Origin: Alteromonas sp. RKMC-009
GTDB lineage: Bacteria > Pseudomonadota > Gammaproteobacteria > Enterobacterales > Alteromonadaceae
Assembly (NCBI RefSeq): GCF_003584565.2
Contig: NZ_CP031010.1
Span: forward strand, 4,650,001-4,714,000
Direction: 5' to 3'
DNA length: 64,000 nt
Shown: piece after piece, positions 45,495 through 55,922 of the stretch
Layout: the number at the start of each line of letters is the position of its first letter
Position numbering within the stretch: position 1 is the first letter of the stretch
Position numbers and translations under genes: made by a program
The notes under the pieces: model-generated
Database searches by the model: none
Told to the model about the DNA's origin: nothing
What the model saw: the letters and a program-made list of their open reading frames with translations, nothing else

Positions 45495-46132
45495 CAGTTT
45501 CCGAACTTCTTACTACCGAAAGTGCGTGACTTTTTCACAGGCTCAGCCGGAATGGTAGCTTTAAGTGTCAGGGTAACAATTTCACTTCCGGCAGACTCAT
45601 CCAGACTGACCGTTTCCTGCCGGCTTTGCACAATATCCAGTTCCGGGTGCCATAACGTGACGGACTGAACGCCGTCGGGGATCACAACACTGCCATCGTT
45701 TCCAGTGATAAACACCCGGGCATTTTCATAAACATAGACGTACCCAATCATCTGGTCATGAATATTGCATCCCAGCGCGACGATACCGGGTTTATCAAAT
45801 TCCACAGGATCCGCTGACAACCCGCTATACAGCTTAATTTCGAAAGGTTTCGCCTGTGAAAAGCTGTATACATGGTGGCGGATATTGTCGCTGTTTGGAA
45901 ACGTAACAGACGTACCGGCAGGTACGGCCAGCACGTGAGGCACGAACTGTTTGTCGACCTGATCCATGACCGCTGTGCCTGCTGCAGGAGTGCTGTCAGA
46001 AGTCACACTGACCACGGCATTGACCACCGGCTTGCCAGCCGGGTCGACGATGGTCAGGTTTTTCGCCTGCACGCCGCAGGTAATCAATGACAGATAAGCG
46101 GCTAAGGTAAGCGCGAAGGTTTTAAACTGCAT
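45494..46132 (-). CDS. Cupredoxin-like periplasmic protein (annotated elsewhere as methylamine utilisation protein)
   Basis: 212 residues from ATG 46132, which gives a clean signal peptide ending CGVQAKN; a start at 46150 is possible and neither has a good RBS. Plastocyanin-like domain with candidate type-1 copper ligands His in NIRHHVYS and Cys, His, Met in ALGCNIHDQM, preceded by an Ig-like start (VDPAGKPVVNAVVSV). It may carry electrons or bind copper in the periplasm. First gene of the operon with the EAL phosphodiesterase, DUF3034 and truncated haemoglobin. Confidence 0.78.
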   Translation of the reverse strand: MQFKTFALTLAAYLSLITCGVQAKNLTIVDPAGKPVVNAVVSVTSDSTPAAGTAVMDQVDKQFVPHVLAVPAGTSVTFPNSDNIRHHVYSFSQAKPFEIKLYSGLSADPVEFDKPGIVALGCNIHDQMIGYVYVYENARVFITGNDGSVVIPDGVQSVTLWHPELDIVQSRQETVSLDESAGSEIVTLTLKATIPAEPVKKSRTFGSKKFGN

Positions 46133-46317
46133 AAACACGGCACCGGGCATCAGGGCATGGGTTATCTTTTAAACATAATCCATGGGGTCAAAGCGCGCAA
46201 ACTGTGGCAGGGTATTTTGTCAAAGTTGATAAAATCTTTGCCCGTACGCATAATACTGCGCAAATAATAGCGCAGTTTCACGGAACGAAATTGTCATATA
46301 AAACGACGGAGTTTTAC

Positions 46318-47505
46318 TTGTCTACAGGCCTGTCAAAATTGGTTATCCGCGCATGCATGGCATTGATGCTGGCGTGTTCATGTGTTGTCGCCGTGGCTGC
46401 AAATGAAGCCTGGCTGGACGACTATGCCCGCTATGTGAAGCGGGAAGCCATTAAATACAACGTGCCGGGCTATGCCTTTGTGTATTATCAGCAAGGGGAA
46501 ACGCCCAAGGTCTACGTGTTCGGCCGCACAAAGAAAAACGGTGAGATGATTGACGGCGATACGGTATTCCGGCTCGCATCTGTATCGAAATCTTTTACCG
46601 CCCTGCTCACTGCAAAGCTGGTACAGCAGGGGAAGATGCGCTGGGACATGCCGGTAAGCGAACTGGTACCGGATATTCCTTTCACCGGACAGGGCATGGA
46701 TACGCTGCAACTACAGCACATTGTCAGTCAGTCCAGCGGCTTTATGCCCAACGCCTATGATAATTTAATAGAGGCCGACTACTCACTGGAGCGGGTGTTG
46801 CAACAACTCGCCATTCTCGACCCGTTGTGTGCTCCGGGTGCCTGCTATACCTACCAGAACGCCATGTTCGGAGCGATTGCCTATTATCTCGGTATGCAAA
46901 ATACGTCTTATCACCGTCAGTTGGATGAACAGGTGTTTATTCCCCTCGGAATGAAAACGGCCAGTGCCGGCAAAGCTGCACTCATGGCATCAGAAAGCTG
47001 GGCCAGACCGCACATTGCCATTGCCCGCGATAAGTGGCGTGAGGGCATGGTTGAAAGCAATTACTACCGGTTCGCACCGGCAGCAGGTGTTAACGCCAGT
47101 ATTAAAGACATGACCATCTATCTGCAGGCTATGCTGGGGGAATTCCCCACTGTTGTGCCGCCGGAGCTGATTGAAGAAATAACCACGCCGGTGGTGAAAA
47201 CCACCCGCGAAGTTTACCGTCGCGGCTGGCGGGAGCATCTTAACAGCGCATGGTACGGAAAAGGCTGGCGAATTTACGACTTTGACGGCAAACGCCTGAA
47301 TTATCACAGTGGCTGGGTAAAAGGTTACCGCGCTGATGTGGCGTTCTCACCGGAATACAAAGCCGGCTATGTAATGCTGATGAACGCCGAGTCCAACATG
47401 ATTAACTCCACCACAGCGGAGTTCTGGGACCGCTACTTTGAGCAGGCTGATGAGAAGAGAGCGCTCGCACAGACAGAAGAAGCCAGGCCGGCAGCCGGCC
47501 AGTAA
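46318..47505 (+). CDS. Beta-lactamase-fold serine hydrolase (class C/esterase type)
   Basis: 395 residues from TTG 46318, which has GGAG 6 nt upstream and gives a good signal peptide (ending VVAVAAN); the frame is open to 46204 but without an RBS. Active-site motifs are SVSKS (S-x-x-K), the YQN triad after ACYT, and HSG near the C-terminus. The fold is that of beta-lactamase class C, DD-peptidases and EstB esterases; the absence of a wider class C pattern makes a peptidase or esterase role more likely than drug resistance. Monocistronic, divergent from the cupredoxin operon. Confidence 0.85.
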   Translation: MSTGLSKLVIRACMALMLACSCVVAVAANEAWLDDYARYVKREAIKYNVPGYAFVYYQQGETPKVYVFGRTKKNGEMIDGDTVFRLASVSKSFTALLTAKLVQQGKMRWDMPVSELVPDIPFTGQGMDTLQLQHIVSQSSGFMPNAYDNLIEADYSLERVLQQLAILDPLCAPGACYTYQNAMFGAIAYYLGMQNTSYHRQLDEQVFIPLGMKTASAGKAALMASESWARPHIAIARDKWREGMVESNYYRFAPAAGVNASIKDMTIYLQAMLGEFPTVVPPELIEEITTPVVKTTREVYRRGWREHLNSAWYGKGWRIYDFDGKRLNYHSGWVKGYRADVAFSPEYKAGYVMLMNAESNMINSTTAEFWDRYFEQADEKRALAQTEEARPAAGQ

Positions 47506-47531
47506 CACTAAGAAAAAAGAAATATTCACAA

Positions 47532-47563
47532 AAAAGGCAATGTTCACCGGAACATTGCCTTTT
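47532..47563. terminator. Bidirectional terminator between the hydrolase gene and speA
   Basis: AAAAGGCAATGTT pairs with AACATTGCCTTTT around a 6-nt loop, with T-tracts in both directions. Confidence 0.92.
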
Positions 47564-47590
47564 CTTTATCTACTTAAAATGCCCCGCTGT

Positions 47591-49507
47591 TTACGAGCGG
47601 GTTTTCATGTACGTGTAACCACTTAAACAATTTTCGTAGAAGTCAGTCCATTTCACCGCTTCACGGGGGTTTAAGTTGCCGCTTGAAATCTGACGGTCAA
47701 TCATACGTTTCACATCAGACGCCATGGCGCGGGGGTTGTACTGCATGATTTCCAGAACATCCTGCACCGACGATCCTTTTACCACTTCCTCGATGTAGAA
47801 GTCTTGCGGATCATCGTCGTAGCTGAAGATATGCACTTCGTTCAGACGACCGAACAGATTGTGCATGTCGCCCATTACGTCCTGGTACGCTCCGGTCAGG
47901 AACAGACCAACGTAATAAGGCTCGTCTTTCTTCAGCTTGTGCATAGGCAGAATATCGGTGATTTCGCGGCCTGCCGTGAACTGGTCAATCTTACCGTCAC
48001 TGTCACAGGTAATATCCACCAGCGAACAGTTAACCTCCGGCTTCTCGTCCATGCGTGTTACCGGCACGACAGGCAACAGCTGATCGATCGCCCATGTATC
48101 CGCCGCTGACTGAAATACCGAGAAGTTAGCCAGATACTGGGAAGACAAGCTGTAATCCAGACCCTGAATTTCCTCCGGTACGTACTCCGCAGTGGAATAG
48201 TGAGCCTTCAGGCGCGTCATAATGCGCCAGTACAGGGTTTCGATTTTACCCAGTTCGTCCAGAGTCAGTACGCGCAATTTAAACGCATCCATTGCCTGCT
48301 CTTTCCACTGGGAAGCATCGTTAAACACTTCCTGCATGTTCTTCTGTTCATCGAAGGTTTCTGACAGCTCACGGATATTGCTGACAAATACATGCTCACC
48401 TTCTACCGGAGTCACATCCACTTCTGCCATATCTGAACGGATTTCACCCACGATTTCAGTAATTACGCAGCTGTGGTGCGCAGTAATCGCCCGGCCACTT
48501 TCGCTTACCAGGTTCGGATGCGGCACGCCTTCCAGGTCGCACACTTCTTTCATGCCGTATACAACATCAGAAACATATTCCTGCATGTTGTAGTTACGGG
48601 ATGATTCATTGGTTGATGCACTGCCATCGTAATCGATACCTAAGCCACCACCCACATCAACATAATCCAGCGGGAATCCTAACTTGTGCAGTTCAGCGTA
48701 TATCCGTGCGCCTTCGGTCATGGCTTCTTTTACAGAACGGATGTCTGTTAACTGGCTGCCGATATGGAAATGCAGCAGCTTGAAGCAATGCTCCATACCT
48801 TCATCCCGCAGGAAGCGGGCTGCTTTTAAGATTTCAGCGATGGTCAGGCCGAATTTGGCTCTTTCACCACCGGAGCTTTCCCACTTGCCCCGGCCTTTAA
48901 CGGTCATTTTTGAGCGCATACCGATTATCGGGTCGATATTCAGCTCTTTAGCTGTTTTAACCAGCAACGTGAGTTCTGAATACTTCTCAATCACCACAAC
49001 AATTCGACGACCCAGCTTACGGCCAAGCAGAGCAAGCTTCATGAACTCTTCGTCTTTATAGCCGTTCAGTACGGTCAGTGAATCTTCGTTAGTATTCAGC
49101 GCCAGTACGGTGATTAACTCGGCTTTAGAGCCGGCTTCCAGGCCGTAATTAAAAGGTTCGCCGGCATCAACGATTTCCTCTACAACTTCGCGCATCTGGT
49201 TTACTTTTACCGGATAAACGCCCTGGTATTCACCGTTATATTCCGCCTCGGCAATGGTATTGCGGAAGATAGTGTTTAAATTCGCAACCTGCGAACGCAG
49301 CACATCGTGGAATCGTACAACCACAGGAAACTGCACGCCTTCTTCGCGGATTTCGTCAATTACCGCTTTAAAATCAATTCGAATACTGGGATCAGAGGGG
49401 ACAGGAGTAACATGCACGTTACCGTTGTCACCAATGGTAAAGTAACCGCCGCCCCAACGTGAGACGCCGTACAATTTTTCCGCTTCTTCGATGCTCCACT
49501 CAGCCAA
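47591..49507 (-). CDS. speA: Biosynthetic arginine decarboxylase
   Basis: 638 residues, close to E. coli SpeA. PLP-dependent alanine-racemase fold with the Schiff-base lysine in YPVKVNQM, the HFHIGSQL motif, VDVGGGLGIDYDG, and the SESGRAITAHH region of the active site. It turns arginine into agmatine, the first step of putrescine synthesis. Monocistronic; its promoter lies in 49508-49849, a 342-bp stretch shared with glpK in which I see no gene. Confidence 0.97.
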   Translation of the reverse strand: MAEWSIEEAEKLYGVSRWGGGYFTIGDNGNVHVTPVPSDPSIRIDFKAVIDEIREEGVQFPVVVRFHDVLRSQVANLNTIFRNTIAEAEYNGEYQGVYPVKVNQMREVVEEIVDAGEPFNYGLEAGSKAELITVLALNTNEDSLTVLNGYKDEEFMKLALLGRKLGRRIVVVIEKYSELTLLVKTAKELNIDPIIGMRSKMTVKGRGKWESSGGERAKFGLTIAEILKAARFLRDEGMEHCFKLLHFHIGSQLTDIRSVKEAMTEGARIYAELHKLGFPLDYVDVGGGLGIDYDGSASTNESSRNYNMQEYVSDVVYGMKEVCDLEGVPHPNLVSESGRAITAHHSCVITEIVGEIRSDMAEVDVTPVEGEHVFVSNIRELSETFDEQKNMQEVFNDASQWKEQAMDAFKLRVLTLDELGKIETLYWRIMTRLKAHYSTAEYVPEEIQGLDYSLSSQYLANFSVFQSAADTWAIDQLLPVVPVTRMDEKPEVNCSLVDITCDSDGKIDQFTAGREITDILPMHKLKKDEPYYVGLFLTGAYQDVMGDMHNLFGRLNEVHIFSYDDDPQDFYIEEVVKGSSVQDVLEIMQYNPRAMASDVKRMIDRQISSGNLNPREAVKWTDFYENCLSGYTYMKTRS

Positions 49508-49849
49508 TTGTTTTCACCTTAAAAAATCAAACGCCCTGTCTCAGATACTGGACAAGGCGAGTTGTGGATTATTCGTCATATTTTGGAGCGCCATTATAAT
49601 CGTCTTGTAAGTCAGTGCTATGAAAATCGTCATAATTTTATGTCACAAAAAACGAATATCTATTCACTGGCATTATGAGGCAATGCACGCTGGCTGCAGA
49701 CCAAAAAACAAACTGCCGGTCTCTCACCATACCGACATTTCTCTGAAGCGCAAATGTTAAGAAAAATCGCTTTCCCGTTCTCATCCGTAAGCTATTGTTA
49801 TAGAAAAGGCTCAGCGTAAGCCTGTCAGACATAACAAGAGGAAAGTAGC

Positions 49850-51376
49850 ATGAGTGCCCCTGCAGATAATCCGCAACGCCCCGCCATTTTAACCATTGAT
49901 CAGGGCACCACATCCACCCGCACAATCGTGTTTGACGGGCAATTTTCACCGGTCTTCACAGCGCAGGAAGAATACCCCCAGCATTATCCGAAACCCGGTT
50001 GGGTCGAGCACAATCCGGAAGATATCTGGCAAACCACGCTGAATACTGTGAAAGAAGCCCTGACGTTCAGTGACAAGAAAGGCTATCACGTTGCCGGTAT
50101 TGGCCTGGTGAATCAGCGGGAAACTACCGTGGTTTGGGACAGACAGTCCGGAGAAGCGATATATCCGGCCATTGTATGGCAGGACCGGCGCACAGCATCC
50201 CAATGCAACAAAATGAAAGACAAAGAAGAATGGCTGCATAAGCGCACGGGCCTTCGCTGCGACCCCTATTTTTCTGCCACTAAAATCCGCTGGATTCTGG
50301 ATAACGTGGAGGGTGCACAGGAAAAAGCAGATAAGGGCGAACTGGCTTTTGGTACCATAGACAGCTTCCTTATCTGGCGTTTAACCGGCGGAAAACACCA
50401 CCTTACCGACACTACTAACGCCAGTCGCACAAACCTTTTTAATATCAATACTCTGGCCTGGGATGACGAGTTACTGGATGTATTCGGTGTGCCCGCTTCA
50501 ATGCTTCCCGAAGTGAAAGACTGCGCCGGTGATTTTGGCTGTATTGATGAAAGCGAGTTCGGCTGCGCGTTGCCGGTTTATGGCGTGGCAGGCGATCAGC
50601 AGGCTGCGCTGATTGGTCAGGGGTGTTTTCAGTCCGGAGAAGCAAAGACAACCTTCGGTACCGGATGTTTCGCGCTGGTGAATTCCGGCGACTCACCGGT
50701 ATTTTCCGGCCAGAATTTACTGACTACCGTAGCCTACACCATTAACGGTCAAGCCTGTTATGCCATGGAAGGATCAATCTTTGTGGCTGGCGCGGCGGTG
50801 CAATGGCTCCGGGACAGTCTCTGTATTCTTAAGCATGCGGCAGACTCAGAAGCACTAGCCAGTCAGGTAGAAGATGACCATCAGGTTGTGGTGGTACCGG
50901 CGTTTACCGGTCTGGGCGCACCTTACTGGGAGCCGATGGCGCGGGGCGCGATTTACGGTTTAACCCGTGGTTCCACTGATGCCCATATTGTTCGCGCGAC
51001 GCTGGAATCCGTGGCTTACCAGACACAGGATCTGGTTGACGCGATACACAGTGACGGCATATGCACGACGGCAATAAACGTGGATGGGGGCATGGTACAA
51101 AACAGCTGGTTCTGTCAGTTTCTTGCCGACACGCTGGACATTCCGGTGAACCGGCCCGAAATCATGGAGACCACCGCGCTGGGTGCTGCATTTCTGGCCG
51201 CTCTGCAAGCCGGATGGCAATCAGATTTACATGCATTTGCAGGTATGAACCCCTGCGATTCTGCATTTACGCCTGCGGCAAACAATGCCTTAAGAGTAAA
51301 ACGTAAAGCCCGCTGGCAGGCAGCGGTGAAAGCCACGCTGATGATGGCAGAAGCAGAGAGTCTGTTAACGGAATAA
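49850..51376 (+). CDS. glpK: Glycerol kinase
   Basis: 508 residues of the FGGY family (E. coli 502). ATP-binding motif [15 protein letters not shown], substrate region [11 protein letters not shown], and C-terminal [17 protein letters not shown] with [11 protein letters not shown]. It phosphorylates glycerol at the membrane face of the cytoplasm. RBS AAGAGGAAAG is 5 nt from the ATG. No glpF or glpD lies beside it. The weak pair CCTGTT/AACAGG after the stop is not a convincing terminator. Confidence 0.96.
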   Translation: MSAPADNPQRPAILTIDQGTTSTRTIVFDGQFSPVFTAQEEYPQHYPKPGWVEHNPEDIWQTTLNTVKEALTFSDKKGYHVAGIGLVNQRETTVVWDRQSGEAIYPAIVWQDRRTASQCNKMKDKEEWLHKRTGLRCDPYFSATKIRWILDNVEGAQEKADKGELAFGTIDSFLIWRLTGGKHHLTDTTNASRTNLFNINTLAWDDELLDVFGVPASMLPEVKDCAGDFGCIDESEFGCALPVYGVAGDQQAALIGQGCFQSGEAKTTFGTGCFALVNSGDSPVFSGQNLLTTVAYTINGQACYAMEGSIFVAGAAVQWLRDSLCILKHAADSEALASQVEDDHQVVVVPAFTGLGAPYWEPMARGAIYGLTRGSTDAHIVRATLESVAYQTQDLVDAIHSDGICTTAINVDGGMVQNSWFCQFLADTLDIPVNRPEIMETTALGAAFLAALQAGWQSDLHAFAGMNPCDSAFTPAANNALRVKRKARWQAAVKATLMMAEAESLLTE

Positions 51377-51484
51377 ATTAGCATTTGTCTATACCATTGC
51401 TCCGTTAGCCTGTTCCTGCTTGTACAAAACAGGGGATTTGCGTAGTGTTGGTCTCCTCTTATAAAGACAATATTTCCCGGAATC

Positions 51485-53083
51485 ATGTTAAAACAGCTCT
51501 TTTTCGGCAGTGCACTTCTTACTGCCACCGGCGCTTTTGGCGCCACACCGGTTTCTCCTGTGGGTGAAGCGGTGAATCTGAATAAATATCGTGAAGATGT
51601 AAAAATTCTGGCCAGTGATGCCTTTGAAGGCCGCGCCCCACTTTCTGACGGTGAGCAGAAAACCATCGACTATCTGGTCACACAGTTTAAGAATATCGGG
51701 CTCGCTCCGGCATTCGGCGACAGTTACATCCAGAAGGTCCCGCTGGCGAAAATCAGTGCTGACCAGGATATGACACTGACCATCGGCGATCAGGCTTTCG
51801 AAAACGGGGCTGAGTTTGTGGCCCGTACCGAGCGCATATCTGCTGATATCACGCTGAATGACGACGTTGTGTTTGTGGGATACGGTATTAACGCGCCGGA
51901 ATACCACTGGAATGACTACGCGGACGTTGATGTAAAAGGTAAAACCGTTATCGTGCTGGTTAATGACCCCGGTTTCGCCTCACAACGCAAAGACTTCTTT
52001 AACGGTAATGCCATGACCTACTATGGCCGCTGGACTTACAAATACGAAGAAGCTGCCCGTCAGGGTGCTGAAGCCGTATTCATTGTGCATGAAACCATGC
52101 CGGCGGGTTACGGCTGGGGAGTCGTACAGGCTGGCGGCACCACCACCAAATACTCGTTAATTGATGACAATAATAACCAGTCAAAAGTCGGTGTGATGGG
52201 CTGGATGCATCTGCGCGCTGCACAAAAAGTATTTGAAGCAGCGGGACTTAACTACCGGGAAATGAAAGCAAAAGCCTCAGCACCGGGTTTCAAAGCCATA
52301 GACTTAAATGCTAAAGCCACACTTAAACTGCACAGCACATTCGAAATGGCGGAGTCGCAGAATGTTGCCGGTATCCTGCCAGGGCACACTGCCCCGGATG
52401 AGTGGGTTGCCCTGCACGCACACTGGGATGGTTTAGGAAAAGGCACTGAAAATGGCAAGGAAGTGATCTTAAACGGTGCCGTAGACAATGCTTCAGGTGT
52501 TGCCGGCGTATTGAGCCTGGCCCGCGTAATGAAAGGAATGAGCGAGAAGCGTCCCAATGGCAGAACCATGATGTTCGGCGCGTTTACTGCCGAAGAAACC
52601 GGCCTGATTGGGGCTGAGCACTTTTCACTGAACCCGCCGGTGCCGGCTGAAAATATAGTGGCCTTTCTGAACATTGACGGCATGAACGTGAATAAAGCCA
52701 CCGACTATATTCTTCAGTACGGCGAAGGGTTGTCGGAACTGGAAGATTATGTGGCGAAAGTAGCCAAATCACAGGGCCGTTTCGTGAAACCGGATCCCCG
52801 CCCGCAAAATGGTTTGTTCTTCCGTTCAGATCACTTTGCAGCGGCAAAACAGGGTATTCCGTCTTACCTGTTCATGAGCCTGGGAGACACTGACCCGTCG
52901 TTTATTGCACAGCGCTATCACAAAGCAGCCGACGACTACCTGCCGGAATGGGATTTAGGTGGCGTAGAGCAGGATTTGGATCTGATTGGTCAAATTATGG
53001 CGCAACTGGCGAATAACGGCGACTGGCCGGAATGGACCGGTGAGTCCGACTTTAAAGCGGCCCGGGAAGCGTCTAAACAATAA
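51485..53083 (+). CDS. M28-family zinc aminopeptidase with PA insert, exported
   Basis: 532 residues with a signal peptide ending GAFGAT. A protease-associated domain (about 115-260) is followed by the M28 catalytic part. Zinc ligands are visible in order: His in LHAHWDG, Asp in AVDNASG, Glu in AEETG, Asp in LNIDGM and His in YHKAADDY. It trims N-terminal residues from peptides in the periplasm or outside the cell. Monocistronic, with the hairpin at 53095-53126 after it. Confidence 0.92.
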   Translation: MLKQLFFGSALLTATGAFGATPVSPVGEAVNLNKYREDVKILASDAFEGRAPLSDGEQKTIDYLVTQFKNIGLAPAFGDSYIQKVPLAKISADQDMTLTIGDQAFENGAEFVARTERISADITLNDDVVFVGYGINAPEYHWNDYADVDVKGKTVIVLVNDPGFASQRKDFFNGNAMTYYGRWTYKYEEAARQGAEAVFIVHETMPAGYGWGVVQAGGTTTKYSLIDDNNNQSKVGVMGWMHLRAAQKVFEAAGLNYREMKAKASAPGFKAIDLNAKATLKLHSTFEMAESQNVAGILPGHTAPDEWVALHAHWDGLGKGTENGKEVILNGAVDNASGVAGVLSLARVMKGMSEKRPNGRTMMFGAFTAEETGLIGAEHFSLNPPVPAENIVAFLNIDGMNVNKATDYILQYGEGLSELEDYVAKVAKSQGRFVKPDPRPQNGLFFRSDHFAAAKQGIPSYLFMSLGDTDPSFIAQRYHKAADDYLPEWDLGGVEQDLDLIGQIMAQLANNGDWPEWTGESDFKAAREASKQ

Positions 53084-53094
53084 CCCGCCTTATC

Positions 53095-53126
53095 ACAGGC
53101 GCTTACGGTGATACCTGAGCGCCTGT
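53095..53126 (+). terminator. Hairpin after M28 peptidase gene
   Basis: ACAGGCGCT pairs perfectly with AGCGCCTGT; only a mixed pyrimidine tract follows. The rest of 53127-53460 holds the TBDR promoter and no gene. Confidence 0.6.
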
Positions 53127-53359
53127 CTATCTTCCCTAATCCACGCTTAACTACCTCCTGCCGGTAATTTTTGCCGGATAAAGTCTTTCACTAAAAGCCT
53201 TTCACTGCAAAGAGTTCACATTCACTACCTTTCAACTCATTAGATTATTTTAATGAAATCCCCATTCAGCATGAGAGCAACAAAATTGCGCTTTTTTCAT
53301 TCAAAACACAACATTGAAAGCAAAGAAACGCAAAGATACGTAAAAATACTAGACTAAAA

Positions 53360-53378
53360 GCGAATAATAATGTTTCGC
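53360..53378. promoter_or_regulatory. Possible Fur-type site upstream of CirA-like TBDR
   Basis: A 19-bp inverted repeat, GCGAA-N9-TTCGC, agrees with the classic Fur box at 12 of 19 positions. It lies 82 bp upstream of the receptor start. Confidence 0.35.
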
Positions 53379-53460
53379 ATTCATATAATCCCTTTGGTAG
53401 ACTCCGTCCCGATTTTTATATTACGGATTATTTATTTACCGCCAATCGGGATATGACTCA

Positions 53461-55860
53461 ATGAAACCTGGAACTGTAAAAACACGTTATACCATGCTCG
53501 CCTCTGCCATCATTGCCTCTCTTTTTCATACCGCTTCTTTTGCACAGGATGAAGCGCCGGCAACACCGGACGGCAGCGATATCGAACACATTGTTATTTC
53601 AGCGACCGGCTTCGAACAAAAACTGACAGAAGCACCGGCCAGTATTTCTGTTATTTCTCAGGAAGACTTACAGTCACGTCAGTTCATTACGCTGCTGGAT
53701 GCCGTGCAATTTCAGGAAGGTATTGATATCGGAACTACCCGCGACAAAACCGGTCAGGGCACGGTCAGTATGCGTGGTCTTACCGGCGAATATACGCTGC
53801 TGTTGATTGACGGCGTTCGAATGAACAACCACGGTGATATCTACCCGAATAACTTCGGCGGTAACGCGTTCGGACACGTACCACCAATGGAAGCAATTGA
53901 GCGGATCGAAGTGATCCGTGGTCCGGCTTCTACTCTTTACGGTGCCGATGCACTGGGCGGCGTAATCAACGTCATCACCAAAAAACGATCTGAAGACTGG
54001 ACCGGCTCTATCAACTTTGGCCGCAGCATTCAGACTGACGACCAGTTCGGTGACGACATCACCACTGACTTTTTTGCACAAGGCCCGCTGATCAAAGATT
54101 TGCTGACACTGGGTGTTCGGGGCAGCATGTACGAGCGTCAGGCATCCAACCCTGAATTTGCACCTGATGTGGACCCCAACGGCGATATCCATATCCGTGA
54201 ACTGGGCTTCGGCAGCGGCGGTAAAACCGTAGACAGCGACAGCAAACAGTTTGGTTTTACACTTTTCTTCACACCGTTTGAAAACCAGAGCTTCAAGTTT
54301 GATTACGACAACTCGAATCAAACCTACGACAACACCCCGACTTACAACATCGATACCGGTGAAATTTCTTACCCGCTGGGTACCAAAGATAACATTGAGT
54401 CTATCTGGGCAGATCGTCGTGGTGTGGTTAATCCCCGCGCCGGTTACGCTGCGGATCAGGAGTTCAACCGTGAGTGGTGGTCGGTGACTCACCAGGGCCA
54501 GTTTGACGGCTTCTCATCAATGGTGGCCTTGTCTCACGTAGACACGACAAACGATGGCCGTACGTTACCGTTGAGCGTAGCAGAACGTTTATTACTGCAG
54601 GAAATGTATGACGGTACAGGTGCTTACGAAGGCATGACAGAAGAAGAGCGTAAAGCACTGGCAGAAGATACTTTCCTGCCGCGTCCGGAGCGTCCGCTGG
54701 AAAGCAGCCAGTATACGCTTGATGTGCGCGTCGATATTCCTGTGACAGATGTTATGGGCGACCACAATATCGTGCTTGGCGGTCAGGTAATCGACGGGGA
54801 ACTGCTGGACGGCGTATTCGGCCTGGAAGACAGCAATGCCGGTGGTGTTCAGGAACAAAAAATGTGGTCGTTGTTTGCAGAAGACAACTGGAGCCCGAAT
54901 GACTATCTGACACTGACGGCCGGTGCCCGTTATGACGAGCATGACGTCTTTGGCAGTCAGGTTTCTCCGCGTATTTATGCGGTTTACACATTCAATGATA
55001 ACTGGACCGTTAAAGGTGGTGTGAGCACCGGTTATAAAACGCCGAACACCACAGATCTTTACGACGGTATCACCGGTTTCGGTGGCCAGGGTACCTCACC
55101 GTTCGCAGGTAACCCTGACTTACAACCTGAAACCAGTGTAAACAGTGAAATTGCTGTTTACTGGAACAGCGATGCAGGCCATAACTTCAACCTGACTTAC
55201 TTCAATACACAGTTTGAAGACAAAATTGCCAGCGGTGATACGGTTTACAGTTGTGAAGTCACCGGCGGCGTGCGCCCTTGTGTTAACTTAGGTGATTACG
55301 ACCAGCTGGGTTATCAGACTTACAGCCAGAAAATCAACATTGATAAAGTTGATTTGCAAGGTATTGAAATGGCCGGCCGCGTACAGATCAGCCCGGAGTG
55401 GTTCGTTACCGCTAACTACACCTGGACGGACAGCGAACAGAAAAGTGGTCCTGAAGCCGGACAGCCTCTGACCAACACTGCAGAGCACATGGCGAACATT
55501 ACCGTAAACTGGGATATGACCGAAGACTTCAGTGTTTATCTGCAGTCGCAAATCCGTTCAGACCGCTACCGTGGCTGGGACAGCACGCTGGATAAACCGC
55601 TGTACTACAAAAACTATCAGCTGATGACACTGGGTGCCCGCTACCGTATTACTGAATACGTGTCGGTTAATGCCCGTATCAACAACCTGCTGGACGAAGA
55701 TTTCACTTCTTACACCACTGAATACAACGATTTGAATGGTGACGGCAGTTACGAGTATCTCACCGGTCGTGGTGTGGTAAGTGAAGTCGTATTCCTCGAC
55801 GACTACAACATCAAAGACCGCGCCCGTAACCTGTGGGTAGGCGTTAACGTGAAGTTCTGA
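53461..55860 (+). CDS. TonB-dependent receptor, CirA/FepA type
   Basis: 799 residues with signal peptide ending TASFAQD. The plug (about 45-170) has VISATGFEQKLTEAPASISV (TonB box region) and RIEVIRGPASTLYGADALGG, hallmarks of siderophore receptors; the barrel ends NLWVGVNVKF with the terminal Phe. It is unlike the two arabinan TBDRs and belongs to the iron/catecholate or other metal-chelate type. Monocistronic with terminator at 55888-55922. Iron control is plausible from the weak Fur-like site. Confidence 0.9.
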   Translation: MKPGTVKTRYTMLASAIIASLFHTASFAQDEAPATPDGSDIEHIVISATGFEQKLTEAPASISVISQEDLQSRQFITLLDAVQFQEGIDIGTTRDKTGQGTVSMRGLTGEYTLLLIDGVRMNNHGDIYPNNFGGNAFGHVPPMEAIERIEVIRGPASTLYGADALGGVINVITKKRSEDWTGSINFGRSIQTDDQFGDDITTDFFAQGPLIKDLLTLGVRGSMYERQASNPEFAPDVDPNGDIHIRELGFGSGGKTVDSDSKQFGFTLFFTPFENQSFKFDYDNSNQTYDNTPTYNIDTGEISYPLGTKDNIESIWADRRGVVNPRAGYAADQEFNREWWSVTHQGQFDGFSSMVALSHVDTTNDGRTLPLSVAERLLLQEMYDGTGAYEGMTEEERKALAEDTFLPRPERPLESSQYTLDVRVDIPVTDVMGDHNIVLGGQVIDGELLDGVFGLEDSNAGGVQEQKMWSLFAEDNWSPNDYLTLTAGARYDEHDVFGSQVSPRIYAVYTFNDNWTVKGGVSTGYKTPNTTDLYDGITGFGGQGTSPFAGNPDLQPETSVNSEIAVYWNSDAGHNFNLTYFNTQFEDKIASGDTVYSCEVTGGVRPCVNLGDYDQLGYQTYSQKINIDKVDLQGIEMAGRVQISPEWFVTANYTWTDSEQKSGPEAGQPLTNTAEHMANITVNWDMTEDFSVYLQSQIRSDRYRGWDSTLDKPLYYKNYQLMTLGARYRITEYVSVNARINNLLDEDFTSYTTEYNDLNGDGSYEYLTGRGVVSEVVFLDDYNIKDRARNLWVGVNVKF

Positions 55861-55887
55861 TGTAAAACATCACTAACGTAAAACAAA

Positions 55888-55922
55888 ATGGCCGGTATCC
55901 TTCAATACCGGCCATTCTTTTT
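55888..55922 (+). terminator. Terminator after CirA-like TBDR
   Basis: AATGGCCGGTAT pairs with ATACCGGCCATT around a 6-nt loop and is followed by CTTTTTTT. It may serve the convergent nitroreductase gene as well. Confidence 0.92.

Noticed and set aside
46318..47505. Class C beta-lactamase giving drug resistance
   Set aside because: The SxxK, YxN and HSG motifs show the fold only; sequence does not support a cephalosporinase call over an esterase or peptidase.
53674..54492. 272-codon minus-strand frame inside the CirA-like TBDR
   Set aside because: Antisense shadow; codon pattern follows the receptor gene.
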